A stretch of DNA of 59,187 nt from Colwellia sp. (GTDB taxonomy: Bacteria > Pseudomonadota > Gammaproteobacteria > Enterobacterales > Alteromonadaceae): positions 1 through 59,187 of the forward strand of contig JALJPB010000022.1 in the NCBI GenBank assembly GCA_022969175.1, in the 5' to 3' direction. The notes under the pieces are model-generated. The model saw only the letters and a list, made by a program, of their open reading frames with translations. It was not told the DNA's origin and searched no databases. The position numbers were made by a program, and so were the translations under genes. Shown here one piece after another: positions 38,269 to 46,956 of the stretch (its first letter is position 1; each line of letters opens with the position of its first letter).

Positions 38269-39426
38269 ATGACCTGCATCGCTGTTGTTGGCGCAGGATT
38301 AATGGGCAGATTGATCGCTTTGTCTTTGCACCGTGAACGTGCAAAACATGGCTATCAAGTCACTTTGTTTGATAAAGACGATAAGTCTGGTCATCAAAGT
38401 GCTGCTTATGCGGCGGCAGGGCTGTTAACCCCTTTGGGTGAATCTATGCACAGCGAGGCAAATATTGTTGAAATGGGTTTTGAGTCACTCAAACTTTGGC
38501 CAGCCATTTTAGCAAGCTTGGATGAATACACCTTCTTTCAACAAGAAGGTGCAATTATGGTCAGTCATGAGCAAGACAAAGGAGATTATTTAAGGGTTAA
38601 ACGCTATCTCGAAAAGCATTACCCTCAATATCCTGTTCAGCAGCTTAACCGTCAGCAACTGCTACAACTTGAACCTGAAATTGGTCGCAGTTTTAATCAA
38701 GCATTGTATTTGCCAGAAGAAGGTCAAATTGGTAATCGCAAATTATTAATTGCCCTGCGCCATCAGTTAGAAAAAGAGCAAGTTAATTGGCTTAGCCAAC
38801 ACCATGTACTAAGCATTAATCAGCAAACAAAGGGTTGTCAGCTAACTTATCAATTCCAAGATAAAAGCCAGCAAGCTAACTTTGATTTAGTGATTGATTG
38901 CCGTGGTATTGGCGCAAAAAAAAGTGCTATTAACAGCGCTAATTTCAGCACTAATATCAGTGGTAATAGCAGTGTAAACGATCCTAGTAAACTTGTTGAT
39001 TTACGAGCAGTACGAGGTGAGCTGATGCAGTTATATGCACCCGATGTGCATATAACTCGGCCAATTCGATTAATGCATCCACGTTACCAACTCTACATTG
39101 CTCCTAAAGGTAAAGGTTTTTATGTTGTTGGAGCTACTGAAATTGAAAGTGAAGATAACTCACCCATGACCGTACGTTCTGCGATGGAATTATTATCTGC
39201 GGCTTATAGCGTACACCCAGGTTTTGCTGAAGCCAATATTCGGCAACACGTTTGTCAGCTAAGGCCCGCTTTTAATGATAACCAACCTAAAGTTAAAGTA
39301 AGTAATGACTTAATACAAATCAATGGCTTATATCGACATGGCTTTCTAATTGCCCCGGTAATGCTTGAGCAAGTTAAACAGTCAGTTAGACAATGGGTTA
39401 AGGGTTCAATTGCAGCGGTTTGCTGA
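38269..39426 (+). CDS. thiO: Glycine oxidase ThiO (FAD-dependent)
   Basis: The 385-residue flavoprotein opens with the Rossmann motif VVGAGLMGRLIAL and has the DAO-family SAAYAAAGLLTPLGE and, near the end, RPAFNDNQPKV and YRHGFLIAPVM motifs. ThiO oxidises glycine with oxygen to iminoglycine for thiazole formation, replacing the oxygen-sensitive tyrosine lyase ThiH. Some D-amino-acid oxidases look similar, but the position between thiC and thiS supports ThiO. The protein carries a Ser/Asn-rich insert (about residues 221-245). Confidence 0.9.
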   Translation: MTCIAVVGAGLMGRLIALSLHRERAKHGYQVTLFDKDDKSGHQSAAYAAAGLLTPLGESMHSEANIVEMGFESLKLWPAILASLDEYTFFQQEGAIMVSHEQDKGDYLRVKRYLEKHYPQYPVQQLNRQQLLQLEPEIGRSFNQALYLPEEGQIGNRKLLIALRHQLEKEQVNWLSQHHVLSINQQTKGCQLTYQFQDKSQQANFDLVIDCRGIGAKKSAINSANFSTNISGNSSVNDPSKLVDLRAVRGELMQLYAPDVHITRPIRLMHPRYQLYIAPKGKGFYVVGATEIESEDNSPMTVRSAMELLSAAYSVHPGFAEANIRQHVCQLRPAFNDNQPKVKVSNDLIQINGLYRHGFLIAPVMLEQVKQSVRQWVKGSIAAVC

Positions 39427-39448
39427 TAATGCGTACAAAGCATTAATT

Positions 39449-39503
39449 AAGTTACATGAATGAAGTTAGTTAAATGAAGTTACTTAAATGAAAATACATA
39501 AAT
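39449..39503 (+). repeat. 14-bp tandem repeat upstream of thiS
   Basis: Three close copies of AAGTTA(C/G)-T-AATG (39449-39462, 39463-39476, 39477-39490) and a degenerate fourth lie between thiO and thiS. They fill the only sizeable gap (89 bp) in the operon. No hairpin or protein is encoded. Confidence 0.7.
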
Positions 39504-39515
39504 AAAGAGTCTAAA

Positions 39516-39731
39516 ATGAAAGTACTAGTTAATGGTCAAGGCTATGAACTTGCTCTACCAACTGAGCAAAATTTACAGCAAGCATTACAGTTATTTTTAA
39601 ATAATAACCAACATCAAGGTACTTTTGCGGTAGCGCTCAATGGTGAGTTTATTGGTAAAGAAAGTTATCAAAATACTCAGCTTAGCGCCAACGACAGTGT
39701 TGATGTACTGTTTCCCATTCAAGGAGGCTAA
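39516..39731 (+). CDS. thiS: Sulfur carrier protein ThiS
   Basis: The 71-residue ubiquitin-like protein starts MKVLVNGQGYEL and ends in the required Gly-Gly (VLFPIQGG). The C-terminal glycine is adenylated, converted to thiocarboxylate, and gives sulfur to ThiG. AVALNGEFI is the typical central strand. It lies three bases before thiG. No thiF adenylating enzyme is in the cluster; MoeB or a distant ThiF would have to serve. Confidence 0.95.
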   Translation: MKVLVNGQGYELALPTEQNLQQALQLFLNNNQHQGTFAVALNGEFIGKESYQNTQLSANDSVDVLFPIQGG

Positions 39732-39734
39732 ATT

Positions 39735-40529
39735 ATGTCGTTAACCATTTACGGACAATCACTTGATAGTCGGCTGTTAATTGGCAGTGCGCTGTATCCC
39801 TCACCAAAAATAATGCAGGATGCCATACTTGCCAGTGGCTCACAGGTTGTCACCTTATCGTTAAAAAGGCAAAACCCTCAGCAGCAATCAGGACAACAAA
39901 TTTGGCAGTATATTCAACAAACCGTTAAACAAAACAAAGGCTTTTTATTGCCAAATACCGCAGGTTGTAAAACAGCAAAAGAAGCAGTAACACTGGCTCA
40001 AATGAGTCGAGAAATATTTCAAACCGATTGGATTAAACTGGAAGTCATTGGTGATGACTATAACTTACAACCTGACGTTATAGAATTATTAGCCGCGACA
40101 GAACAGTTAATTGCGCTCGGCTTTAAAGTACTGCCTTATTGCACCGACGATTTGGTTATTTGTCAGCGGTTATATGATTTAGGCTGCGAAGTTATCATGC
40201 CATGGGCATCACCCATTGGTACAGGTAAAGGCTTAATGAATCCTTATAACCTTGAAACCATACGCTTGCGCTTACCCGATGCGACATTAATTTTAGATGC
40301 CGGTATCGGTAAACCTTCAGATGCGTGTTTAGCAATGGAAATGGGCTACGACGGTATTCTGCTTAACAGTGCCGTGGCCCTTGCCGATAATCCGGTATTA
40401 ATGGCAAAAGCTTTTGCCAATGCACTGAGTGCTGGCGAGCAGGGCTATGTTGCCGGTATTATGCAGCAACGTCAAACGGCACACCCAAGTACACCAACTC
40501 TAGATACACCTTTTTGGCATCAACCCTAA
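39735..40529 (+). CDS. thiG: Thiazole synthase ThiG
   Basis: The 264-residue TIM-barrel protein shows the catalytic Lys in [11 protein letters not shown], then [29 protein letters not shown] and [29 protein letters not shown] (quoted as [17 protein letters not shown]). It makes the thiazole phosphate from DXP, iminoglycine and ThiS thiocarboxylate, normally in complex with ThiS. It directly follows thiS. Confidence 0.97.
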   Translation: MSLTIYGQSLDSRLLIGSALYPSPKIMQDAILASGSQVVTLSLKRQNPQQQSGQQIWQYIQQTVKQNKGFLLPNTAGCKTAKEAVTLAQMSREIFQTDWIKLEVIGDDYNLQPDVIELLAATEQLIALGFKVLPYCTDDLVICQRLYDLGCEVIMPWASPIGTGKGLMNPYNLETIRLRLPDATLILDAGIGKPSDACLAMEMGYDGILLNSAVALADNPVLMAKAFANALSAGEQGYVAGIMQQRQTAHPSTPTLDTPFWHQP

Positions 40530-40570
40530 TTATGCAAGCAATACCAGCAATGCTAGACAAGAGTGAAAAA

Positions 40571-42076
40571 ATGAATAAAAAAATTATTTGGACAATCTCG
40601 GGTAGTGACTGCTCGGGCGGCGCGGGCATTGCTGCGGATATAAAAACGGCCCATGGTTTAGGGTTAGAAATTTGCAGTTTAATTACCGCAAATACCGTAC
40701 AAAACTCGAAGCAGGTACTGGCAGTAAATCCAACAGAGGTGGCTATATTACAGCAGCAAGTCGACTGTTTAATTACCGACAAACCGCCTAGCTGTATAAA
40801 AATTGGCTTATTGGTTAATGTTGAGCAAATCAGTTGGCTTTGCCAAGTACTAGCTGAGCTAAAAAATGACTTGCCTGAGCTTAAGGTGATTTATGATCCC
40901 GTCGGGCAAGCCAGTGTTGGTGGCTCATTATCAACATTAACCACTAACGATTTATCTGAGCTGTTGCCACTTATTGATGTAATAACGCCAAATTTAATGG
41001 AAGCCCAGCAACTTTCGCAATCGAAAAGTAATCATTCAGCTCAATTAGCCAAAAGTATTTTAGCCTTAGGTGTTGGCGCTGTTATTGTAAAGGGTGGGCA
41101 TGGCGCTAATCATACTACGCAATGCATCGATTATTGTTTAACGCGTGAGAATAACCAGCACTATCAACTTGCTTCTAATCGTATTAACACCAATGCAAGT
41201 CATGGCGGCGGTTGCAGTTTTGCTACGGCATTAACCTGTTTTCTTGCACGGGGCTACTTATTACGAGATGCTTTTACCTTTAGTAAAGCCTTTATCAATC
41301 AAGGGCTAAACTACTCTGCTAATAAACTTGAACAAGAGAGCGGCTATAGTGCTTTTGAGCAACTTGGCGTGCCTACCCAGGCCATTAATTTCCCGAAAGT
41401 TGCTAGTTCACTTAATTTCCAACCCATTCAAGCGTTCAAAACCTTAGGTTTGCTACGTGGCCAAGATAAAAAACTTGGACTCTACCCTGTGGTTGACTCC
41501 ATTGAGTGGTTAAAACGTTTATTGCCTTTAGGGCTGGAGATTATTCAGCTAAGAGTAAAAAACAGAACCGATGAGCAACTTGCATTAATTATTCAACAAG
41601 CCGTCGCATTAAGTCAACACTACAAAACCCGATTATTTATTAATGACTATTGGCAACTAGCAATAGAACATGGCGCTTATGGCGTACACATTGGCCAAGA
41701 AGATTTAGTGGATACCGACATAAACGCTATCAACGAAGCGGGTTTGCGTTTAGGTATTAGCACCCACGGCTGTTATGAGTTTTTATTAGCACAGCAACTC
41801 AAGCCTTCCTATTTAGCCATAGGAGCAATTTTTCCAACCAAAACCAAAGACATGACCGGGCAAATTCAAGGCATTGATAATTTGAGTCAAATTCTGAGCT
41901 TAGCGACAGACATTCCTGTGGTCGCCATTGGTGGTATTAATTTAGCAAGAGCTGCTTCTGTTTGGCAAACCGGTGTTGATAGTATTGCGGTGGTTACGGC
42001 TATTACTGAAGCACAGCAGCCTGAACAAGCAGTTGAAGACTTTCAGTGCCTTATAACAGATGATAAACAAATATAA
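40571..42076 (+). CDS. thiDE: Bifunctional HMP(-P) kinase / thiamine-phosphate synthase (ThiDE fusion)
   Basis: From the ATG at 40571 the fusion is 501 residues; an ATG at 40532 and an earlier in-frame start at 40514 are possible but lack ribosome sites. About residues 1-255 are ThiD: WTISGSDCSGGAGIAADIKT, VIYDPVGQASVGG, ITPNLMEAQQL, IVKGGHG and the phosphate loop NASHGGGCSFATAL. After a short linker, about residues 295-495 are ThiE: LGLYPVVDS, LEIIQLRVKN, FINDYWQLAIEHGAYGVHIG (quoted as FINDYWQLA and GVHIGQEDL), AIGAIFPTKTKDM and AIGGINLARA. One chain phosphorylates HMP-P and couples it to thiazole phosphate. It ends the operon. Confidence 0.95.
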   Translation: MNKKIIWTISGSDCSGGAGIAADIKTAHGLGLEICSLITANTVQNSKQVLAVNPTEVAILQQQVDCLITDKPPSCIKIGLLVNVEQISWLCQVLAELKNDLPELKVIYDPVGQASVGGSLSTLTTNDLSELLPLIDVITPNLMEAQQLSQSKSNHSAQLAKSILALGVGAVIVKGGHGANHTTQCIDYCLTRENNQHYQLASNRINTNASHGGGCSFATALTCFLARGYLLRDAFTFSKAFINQGLNYSANKLEQESGYSAFEQLGVPTQAINFPKVASSLNFQPIQAFKTLGLLRGQDKKLGLYPVVDSIEWLKRLLPLGLEIIQLRVKNRTDEQLALIIQQAVALSQHYKTRLFINDYWQLAIEHGAYGVHIGQEDLVDTDINAINEAGLRLGISTHGCYEFLLAQQLKPSYLAIGAIFPTKTKDMTGQIQGIDNLSQILSLATDIPVVAIGGINLARAASVWQTGVDSIAVVTAITEAQQPEQAVEDFQCLITDDKQI

Positions 42077-42165
42077 GCAAATGGGATTGCTACTAAGATT
42101 AATCATTACCGTTATGGTACTGTGGATTTTTAATAAAAACATCGGTTGATAAAAAGGATTTTAAT

Positions 42166-43203
42166 ATGAAAAAGCTGCTGCTAATTTCTGCTCTTGCCCC
42201 ATTTTTCTTGATGACAAATAATGCTGTCGGTGAAGAGTTATCGAAGCATTTAACCACAATTATTGATCCTACACCGATTAAACGTGTTCAACCTAAATAT
42301 CCTATTAACGCGGCTCGCAGTGGCCGTGAAGGCTGGGCAAAGCTAAGTTTTGTTATCAGTAAAGAAGGTGACGTTTCCAATGTCATCGTTACTGAAACTT
42401 CCGGCAGTGCTGATTTTGCCAAAGAAGCTAAAAAAGCGGTATTAAAATGGAAGTACCAGCCGGCATTTGAGAATGGCGAAGCTATTGAGCAATGTGCTAA
42501 CTCGGTTCAGATGAGTTTTAAAATGGCGGATAATCGCACCAAAGGAGTAACCAAGCGCTTTAGAAGAAAATATCAATCAGCAGTGAAAGCAATGGAAGAT
42601 AAAGACTATGCTCTGTTAGAAGAGTTGCTTGACGATATGTCACATATGAAAAATCGGCATTTATCTGAAAATAACTATATGCACTTGCTCGCCGCTAATT
42701 ACGCCGAACTAACGGATGATAAAGAGAAACAGCTATATCACTTGAATAGAGTAACAATTGTTTTGTTATCTGAAGAGCGGGCTTTTAGTACCCTAAACTC
42801 AATGTTCATGCTTGAAATTGCACTAAATAACCTGCAATCAGTTCAAAGAACTTATAATAGGTTAATTAAATTAGCATTAGCTAAACCCCATTTAGCCCAA
42901 TATCAACAAATTCTAGCAAAGGTCGAACGTTTTGTTGATGGTGAACAAGATATCGTTCGGCGTGCCGATATCGCTGAGAATGATTACTGGCATGCTTCTT
43001 TAGTACGAAACGAGTTTTCATTAACTAACATTGAAGGGTCTTTAAATAAGCTTGATGTAAGGTGCGCTAATAAACATCATATTTATAGTGTTGAAAACAA
43101 CAATACTTGGACACTTCCCGCTAGTTGGAAAAACTGTAGTATTTATATTTATGGCGACGACAATACCCGTTTTAATTTGGTTGAACACTCAGCTAAAAGC
43201 TAA
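42166..43203 (+). CDS. Secreted protein with TonB C-terminal domain and helical repeat region
   Basis: The 345-residue protein has a signal peptide (SALAPFFLMTNNAVG). A TonB_C domain follows at once (PIKRVQPKYPINAARSGREG, about residues 36-55, then VTETSGSADFAKEAKKAVLKWKYQPA, quoted as AKKAVLKWKYQPA). The remaining 220 residues are mostly helical, TPR-like in places (YMHLLAANYAELTDDKEKQLYHLNR), with a small C-terminal beta part containing two Cys. A usual TonB has an N-terminal anchor and a Pro-rich spacer; both are absent, so this is not an energy transducer in the ordinary sense. Function unknown. A terminator follows. Confidence 0.75.
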   Translation: MKKLLLISALAPFFLMTNNAVGEELSKHLTTIIDPTPIKRVQPKYPINAARSGREGWAKLSFVISKEGDVSNVIVTETSGSADFAKEAKKAVLKWKYQPAFENGEAIEQCANSVQMSFKMADNRTKGVTKRFRRKYQSAVKAMEDKDYALLEELLDDMSHMKNRHLSENNYMHLLAANYAELTDDKEKQLYHLNRVTIVLLSEERAFSTLNSMFMLEIALNNLQSVQRTYNRLIKLALAKPHLAQYQQILAKVERFVDGEQDIVRRADIAENDYWHASLVRNEFSLTNIEGSLNKLDVRCANKHHIYSVENNNTWTLPASWKNCSIYIYGDDNTRFNLVEHSAKS

Positions 43204-43212
43204 ACGTTAATT

Positions 43213-43253
43213 AGCACAAATTGCGATTACTCATTTCGCAACTTGTGCTTTTT
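43213..43253 (+). terminator. Rho-independent terminator of the TonB_C-domain gene
   Basis: AGCACAA-A-TTGCGA pairs with TCGCAA-C-TTGTGCT around a nine-base loop, followed by TTTTTC. Ten bases after the stop codon. Confidence 0.85.
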
Positions 43254-43268
43254 CTTACCTGAATAAAT

Positions 43269-43910
43269 TTACTTACGTAACTCTTCCATATCTGCAATAA
43301 CCTCATCGAGTTTTTTCATTGCGCCACCATATAAAGAGTACATATCTGCACGGTAAATGGGTCCAGCAAAGTAGGCTAACAAACCGGCTAATACAGTAAC
43401 AGCTAAGACAATAAACCAAGGTGTGCCCATTATTAATAATGACTCAGAAAAATGGTTAGCGGTGTCAGTGATTATTTTTGCACCGTCTTCAGAAACAGCT
43501 AACCTAACCATTACAGCAACAAAGGCGAGTGGGTAAAGGTAGGTATAAATTTTAATGTATTCGTCCATTAATCCCTTTAGCCAACTATCAAAAGCCTTTA
43601 TATATTGATAACTACTGACATTTTTATTTATATCGGACAAAGTATTCAGTTGTTTTTTTCCAATAACGACTAACGACATCAATAAAAAACAAAGAAAACC
43701 GCCTAAGATGGGCGCACCTTTATAACTGAGTACAACTAAAAGAATGAGTGCACCGATAACAATACCAATAAGGTTGTATTTAAACAGTCGATGTAATTTA
43801 TCGACAATATTTTGTGACTTCTTATTGTACAAATCATTAATCTTAGGTGCGATTAGTGCTTTATTGTCGACAAAACCTTTTTTCCAAATTTGCTCTATTG
43901 ATTGACTCAT
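43269..43910 (-). CDS. Membrane protein encoded with an ECF sigma factor
   Basis: The 213-residue protein has an N-terminal cytoplasmic part (about 45 residues, SIEQIWKKGFVDNKALIAPK) and four hydrophobic helices, then a short helical tail. It has no zinc-binding HxxxCxxC anti-sigma motif. Its ATG comes directly after the sigma stop codon (TAA-ATG), so it is cotranscribed. The position is that of an anti-sigma factor, and the cytoplasmic N-terminal helix would suit this, but the family was not recognised. A terminator lies just beyond its stop. Confidence 0.65.
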   Translation of the reverse strand: MSQSIEQIWKKGFVDNKALIAPKINDLYNKKSQNIVDKLHRLFKYNLIGIVIGALILLVVLSYKGAPILGGFLCFLLMSLVVIGKKQLNTLSDINKNVSSYQYIKAFDSWLKGLMDEYIKIYTYLYPLAFVAVMVRLAVSEDGAKIITDTANHFSESLLIMGTPWFIVLAVTVLAGLLAYFAGPIYRADMYSLYGGAMKKLDEVIADMEELRK

Positions 43911-44414
43911 TTAACCACCCTCTTCATCATTTGTTATATTTAATAATTTATTTAATCGCTCTTTAATGCGCTTAACTCGAACACCAATATTGTTTTGATT
44001 GGTGCCTATAATTTCTGCTATCTCTTGGTAAGATTTTTCTTCTAAATAAAGTAAAATTACCGCTCGATCAATTTCTGTTAGTTGCCTAATCGCCATGTAG
44101 AGCTGGTTTATTGATTCGTCGACAAAGGCATGGCTGTCATCAATGGCTTCAGGCGGTAAACTGTCTGAGGCAAATTGTTTGTCATTATTCTTTTTTTTCT
44201 TTAAATAAGTTAAACAAACATTGAGCGACAAACGATAAATCCACGTTGACCATTGAGACTGTTGTTTAAAGCTGTCTTTACTACGCCAAATTTGCAAACA
44301 GACCTCTTGGTAATAATCTTCAAAATCTTGTTGGTTATTGGTATAAGCCCGACAAATTTTGATGATGATCCCTGCATGAGGCAATATTGAAAAAATATAA
44401 AAATCACTACCCAT
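43911..44414 (-). CDS. ECF-type RNA polymerase sigma factor
   Basis: The 167-residue protein has region 2 (QDFEDYYQEVCLQIWRSKDSF, quoted as DYYQEVCLQIWRS, with a WSTWIYRLSLNVCLTYLKK 2.3/2.4 stretch, quoted as TWIYRLSLNVCL). Region 4 is IDRAVILLYLEEKSYQEIAEI and GTNQNNIGVRVKRIKERL. That is the standard sigma-70 family group IV layout. It probably directs a small regulon; target promoters cannot be read. It is cotranscribed with the membrane protein at 43269. Confidence 0.92.
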   Translation of the reverse strand: MGSDFYIFSILPHAGIIIKICRAYTNNQQDFEDYYQEVCLQIWRSKDSFKQQSQWSTWIYRLSLNVCLTYLKKKKNNDKQFASDSLPPEAIDDSHAFVDESINQLYMAIRQLTEIDRAVILLYLEEKSYQEIAEIIGTNQNNIGVRVKRIKERLNKLLNITNDEEGG

Positions 44415-44608
44415 ACTGTTTTTTAATCCTTATTGAATGATGAATTAACCCTAACCAAAGACTGAATTAATTATTTGAATAGATTAGTGGCAACTCTTTC
44501 AATAATATTACACCCTGAAAAATATTTTTTTAAATTTAGTTAATAAAAAATGACAATACTATTGATTTTTTATCTTATAACAGTAAGTTAATGGTGAATT
44601 GCAGACAA

Positions 44609-44637
44609 AATAATAGGTGCGTTATGCACCTATTATT
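44609..44637. terminator. Twelve-bp perfect hairpin in the gap 44415-44825
   Basis: Arms AATAATAGGTGC and GCACCTATTATT with loop GTTAT. It lies between the start of the sigma gene and the end of the NTF2-like gene, both on the minus strand, so it may terminate the latter's transcript, though it is 190 bp past that stop. No T-run is adjacent. The 411-bp gap otherwise holds the repeat at 44692 and no gene. Confidence 0.5.
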
Positions 44638-44691
44638 GTTGTGTTTTATTAATTAACCCCAACTCGGATTAAGGTATTTATTCTATTATTC

Positions 44692-44769
44692 GTCATTCCG
44701 GTAATATTTTAGGCCGGAATCTATGTCATTTAAGCGCGAGATCCCCGACAAAAACACCTCGGGGATGAC
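44692..44769. repeat. Two-hairpin intergenic repeat with GTCAT ends
   Basis: A 78-bp element begins GTCATTCCGG and ends CGGGGATGAC, so its ends are inverted copies with changes. Inside are hairpin ATTCCGG/CCGGAAT (44695-44720) and hairpin ATCCCCGA/TCGGGGAT (44741-44766). The form is that of small dispersed repeats (GTCATTCC...GGAAT) common in proteobacterial intergenic regions. Probably present elsewhere in this genome, but that is an expectation. Confidence 0.7.
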
Positions 44770-44825
44770 TATTATAATACTATGTTATTATCCTAGTTCA
44801 CGCTAATTAACTGGCGTTATGGAGA

Positions 44826-45356
44826 TTATTTGCCTTTAATATTTATCGAATATATTACTGAAGCGATTTTCCAACCTTGCTCAGTGCGTACTAAGTGCCA
44901 AGCTTCATCGCCCCAATTTGTTTTTTTATCATCTTGATGAAAGCTGTACTTAAAATGTACGGAAGCAATGTCTGCATCGTTAATTATTTCAATATCCCAA
45001 AATTTCTCTTCGATTTTCTTCGGTGTTTTAACAATCCAATCAATGAAAGAGAGATAGTCCCCAGCGTTAACTTTACCACGTTTTCGGCCACCTTCTTTAG
45101 GTGGCGGTGGTGTATTGGCCATAGTTTCATCACTAGCAGTGCCAAGCCAAGGTGAGGCATCATTATAAAACAAATCCATAAATAGCGGTTTATCTTTATT
45201 GATGAGCGACACTCTAAAGGCTTCGATAACCGCTTCAATATTTGTGATATCTTGTGAATTACCTTTTGAATTAGCTTTGTCACTAGCTTGAACGTTGATG
45301 GTAAAAAACAGACAAACAAGGCAGGTAGGCAGCAGCAACTTATTAATAAAACTCAT
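44826..45356 (-). CDS. NTF2-like (SnoaL/DUF4440-type) exported protein
   Basis: The 176-residue protein has a signal peptide ending VQAS (about residue 25). The mature part has the NTF2-like order: helix NIEAVIEAFRVSLINKDKPLF, then a strand with FYNDASPWLG, and C-terminal strands VHFKYSFHQDDKK, EAWHLVRTEQGWKIASVIYS (quoted as WHLVRTEQGWKIASV). A proline-rich PPPPKEGGRKRGK insert is unusual. Such proteins are cone-shaped binding or catalytic folds of unknown role. It is monocistronic, about 95 bp after the start-side neighbour's stop at 45451. Confidence 0.8.
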   Translation of the reverse strand: MSFINKLLLPTCLVCLFFTINVQASDKANSKGNSQDITNIEAVIEAFRVSLINKDKPLFMDLFYNDASPWLGTASDETMANTPPPPKEGGRKRGKVNAGDYLSFIDWIVKTPKKIEEKFWDIEIINDADIASVHFKYSFHQDDKKTNWGDEAWHLVRTEQGWKIASVIYSINIKGK

Positions 45357-45450
45357 AACATTTCCTTTAAGTAATTTAAGCCATGAGTGTGACTCATTTA
45401 TCTCAATACTTACTAATAAAGAAATCTAAAATTTTATAAAATCGCTGATT

Positions 45451-46947
45451 TTAAATGAGTTTTCTTGAATTCTTTGTCAACCTATTTTTAAGAAAGCTTA
45501 AGTTTCTGTCATTAATAATCTTGCTTGCACGGTTGAAATATTCTATTGATTGTTTTGACTCATCTCGCATTTCAGCTAAATCGCTGAGCTGTAAAAGTGT
45601 AATACTTGTACCAACAGGGCATTGAATAACACCATGATATTTGAGCGCGTTATTAAGAGAGTTGTGGGCTTGCTCTAGGTTATTTTGTCTAATATTAATG
45701 CGGCTTTTAAGTTGGGCGTTGTACGCTCGAAAAAGCCAATCATGTTTGGTGATTGCATGTTTATCGGCAGTTTCTAGTAGTTTTAGGGCTTGAGGAAGAT
45801 CCCCTGAAATAAACTCTGCAACAGCTAAATGGTGATAAACAATAGGCAACTCGTTTGAGTCGATGTCTTCTGCAAGTTTGATCGCCGTCAATAACACTTC
45901 TTTAGCTTGTTCAACTTTACTTAATCTCAAATAACTATTGGCCAATATATCTCTCGCAACAATATTATTAGGCTCAACCAGTATTAAACTTTCCAGTAAT
46001 TGACTGGCAGCTAAATGTTTATCTTGTTCCTTGAGTTCAAGCGCTCTTACTAATAGTTCATTACTGAACTCTGAATTAAAGTTATCACCAAGTTCAATAA
46101 GTGAGTGCCCACTATAGCTGCTAACTATTTTTGCTAGCTTGATAATGGCATTGTTAATATTACGCTCAAAAATGACACCGCGTTTAATGTCGTGTTTAAA
46201 GTGAAGCTGATAGTTAAGTTGATAGTTTTGTGTTGAACCAGAAAGCTGGGTTTCTACAATTAAACTGGCGCCTGAAACATCAAAAATTCGCCTAACATTT
46301 TTAGTTTGATAATCCTTGTTAAGTTCAGCCTCATCCATAATCGTTAAAACGAAATTGGTACTTAATACTACTAAGGTATCGTTTGAGACTAACCGAGATA
46401 TTAATTGATTCATTGCGCCTAAATAGACCCATTGATGATCATTATCATCAATGAGGGTTTTCATCGGCAAAATAACTAAAGTACCCGATAAGTCGTTAGC
46501 AGTTGAACTGCTCTTAAAGGTGTAATAACCCGTTACCACGAGTAATATCAACATAATGATCAATTGCTGCCACGGAAAAGCTTTTATCTTTTTCGTCGCA
46601 ATGTGGCTGTCGTTTGGCATGCTTTTTTGTTGAGTCACTATAGAAACATCTTCAACGTCAACCACCCAGGCATAACCTTTTCGTGGGTGAGTTTTAATGA
46701 CATCATCGGCATCAAATAGCTGTCTTAATTCACGAATGGTTTGAAAAAGCACTTGTTCATTAACTTCAACATCATCCCAAATGGTATCAAGCAAGGTTTG
46801 TTTGCTGAGTACCTCAAAGGGATGTTGTAAAAAAAGTATTAACAAAGAAAAGGTTTTTGGCCTGATTTTTATCGAAACATCGTTATAAATCATCAATTGT
46901 TGATGAACATGAATAACTCGATTACAGCTTTTTAATTGGGTAGCCAC
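45451..46947 (-). CDS. CadC/ToxR-like membrane transcriptional regulator with TPR region
   Basis: The 498-residue protein starts with GTG; AAGGA overlapping the upstream stop is its ribosome site. Residues about 15-100 are an OmpR/PhoB-type winged helix (SIKIRPKTFSLLILFLQHP, LFQTIRELRQLFD, IKTHPRKGYAWV). One membrane helix lies near residues 130-150 (WQQLIIMLILLVVTGYYTF). The periplasmic part has a strand region (LSGTLVILPMKTL) and then TPR-like helices to the end. This resembles CadC and ToxR, which sense outside signals and bind DNA directly. It is the last gene of the LetA/LetB-like operon, nine bases behind the MCE gene, so it may regulate that operon. Confidence 0.88.
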   Translation of the reverse strand: MATQLKSCNRVIHVHQQLMIYNDVSIKIRPKTFSLLILFLQHPFEVLSKQTLLDTIWDDVEVNEQVLFQTIRELRQLFDADDVIKTHPRKGYAWVVDVEDVSIVTQQKSMPNDSHIATKKIKAFPWQQLIIMLILLVVTGYYTFKSSSTANDLSGTLVILPMKTLIDDNDHQWVYLGAMNQLISRLVSNDTLVVLSTNFVLTIMDEAELNKDYQTKNVRRIFDVSGASLIVETQLSGSTQNYQLNYQLHFKHDIKRGVIFERNINNAIIKLAKIVSSYSGHSLIELGDNFNSEFSNELLVRALELKEQDKHLAASQLLESLILVEPNNIVARDILANSYLRLSKVEQAKEVLLTAIKLAEDIDSNELPIVYHHLAVAEFISGDLPQALKLLETADKHAITKHDWLFRAYNAQLKSRINIRQNNLEQAHNSLNNALKYHGVIQCPVGTSITLLQLSDLAEMRDESKQSIEYFNRASKIINDRNLSFLKNRLTKNSRKLI

Positions 46948-46956
46948 ATTAAATCC

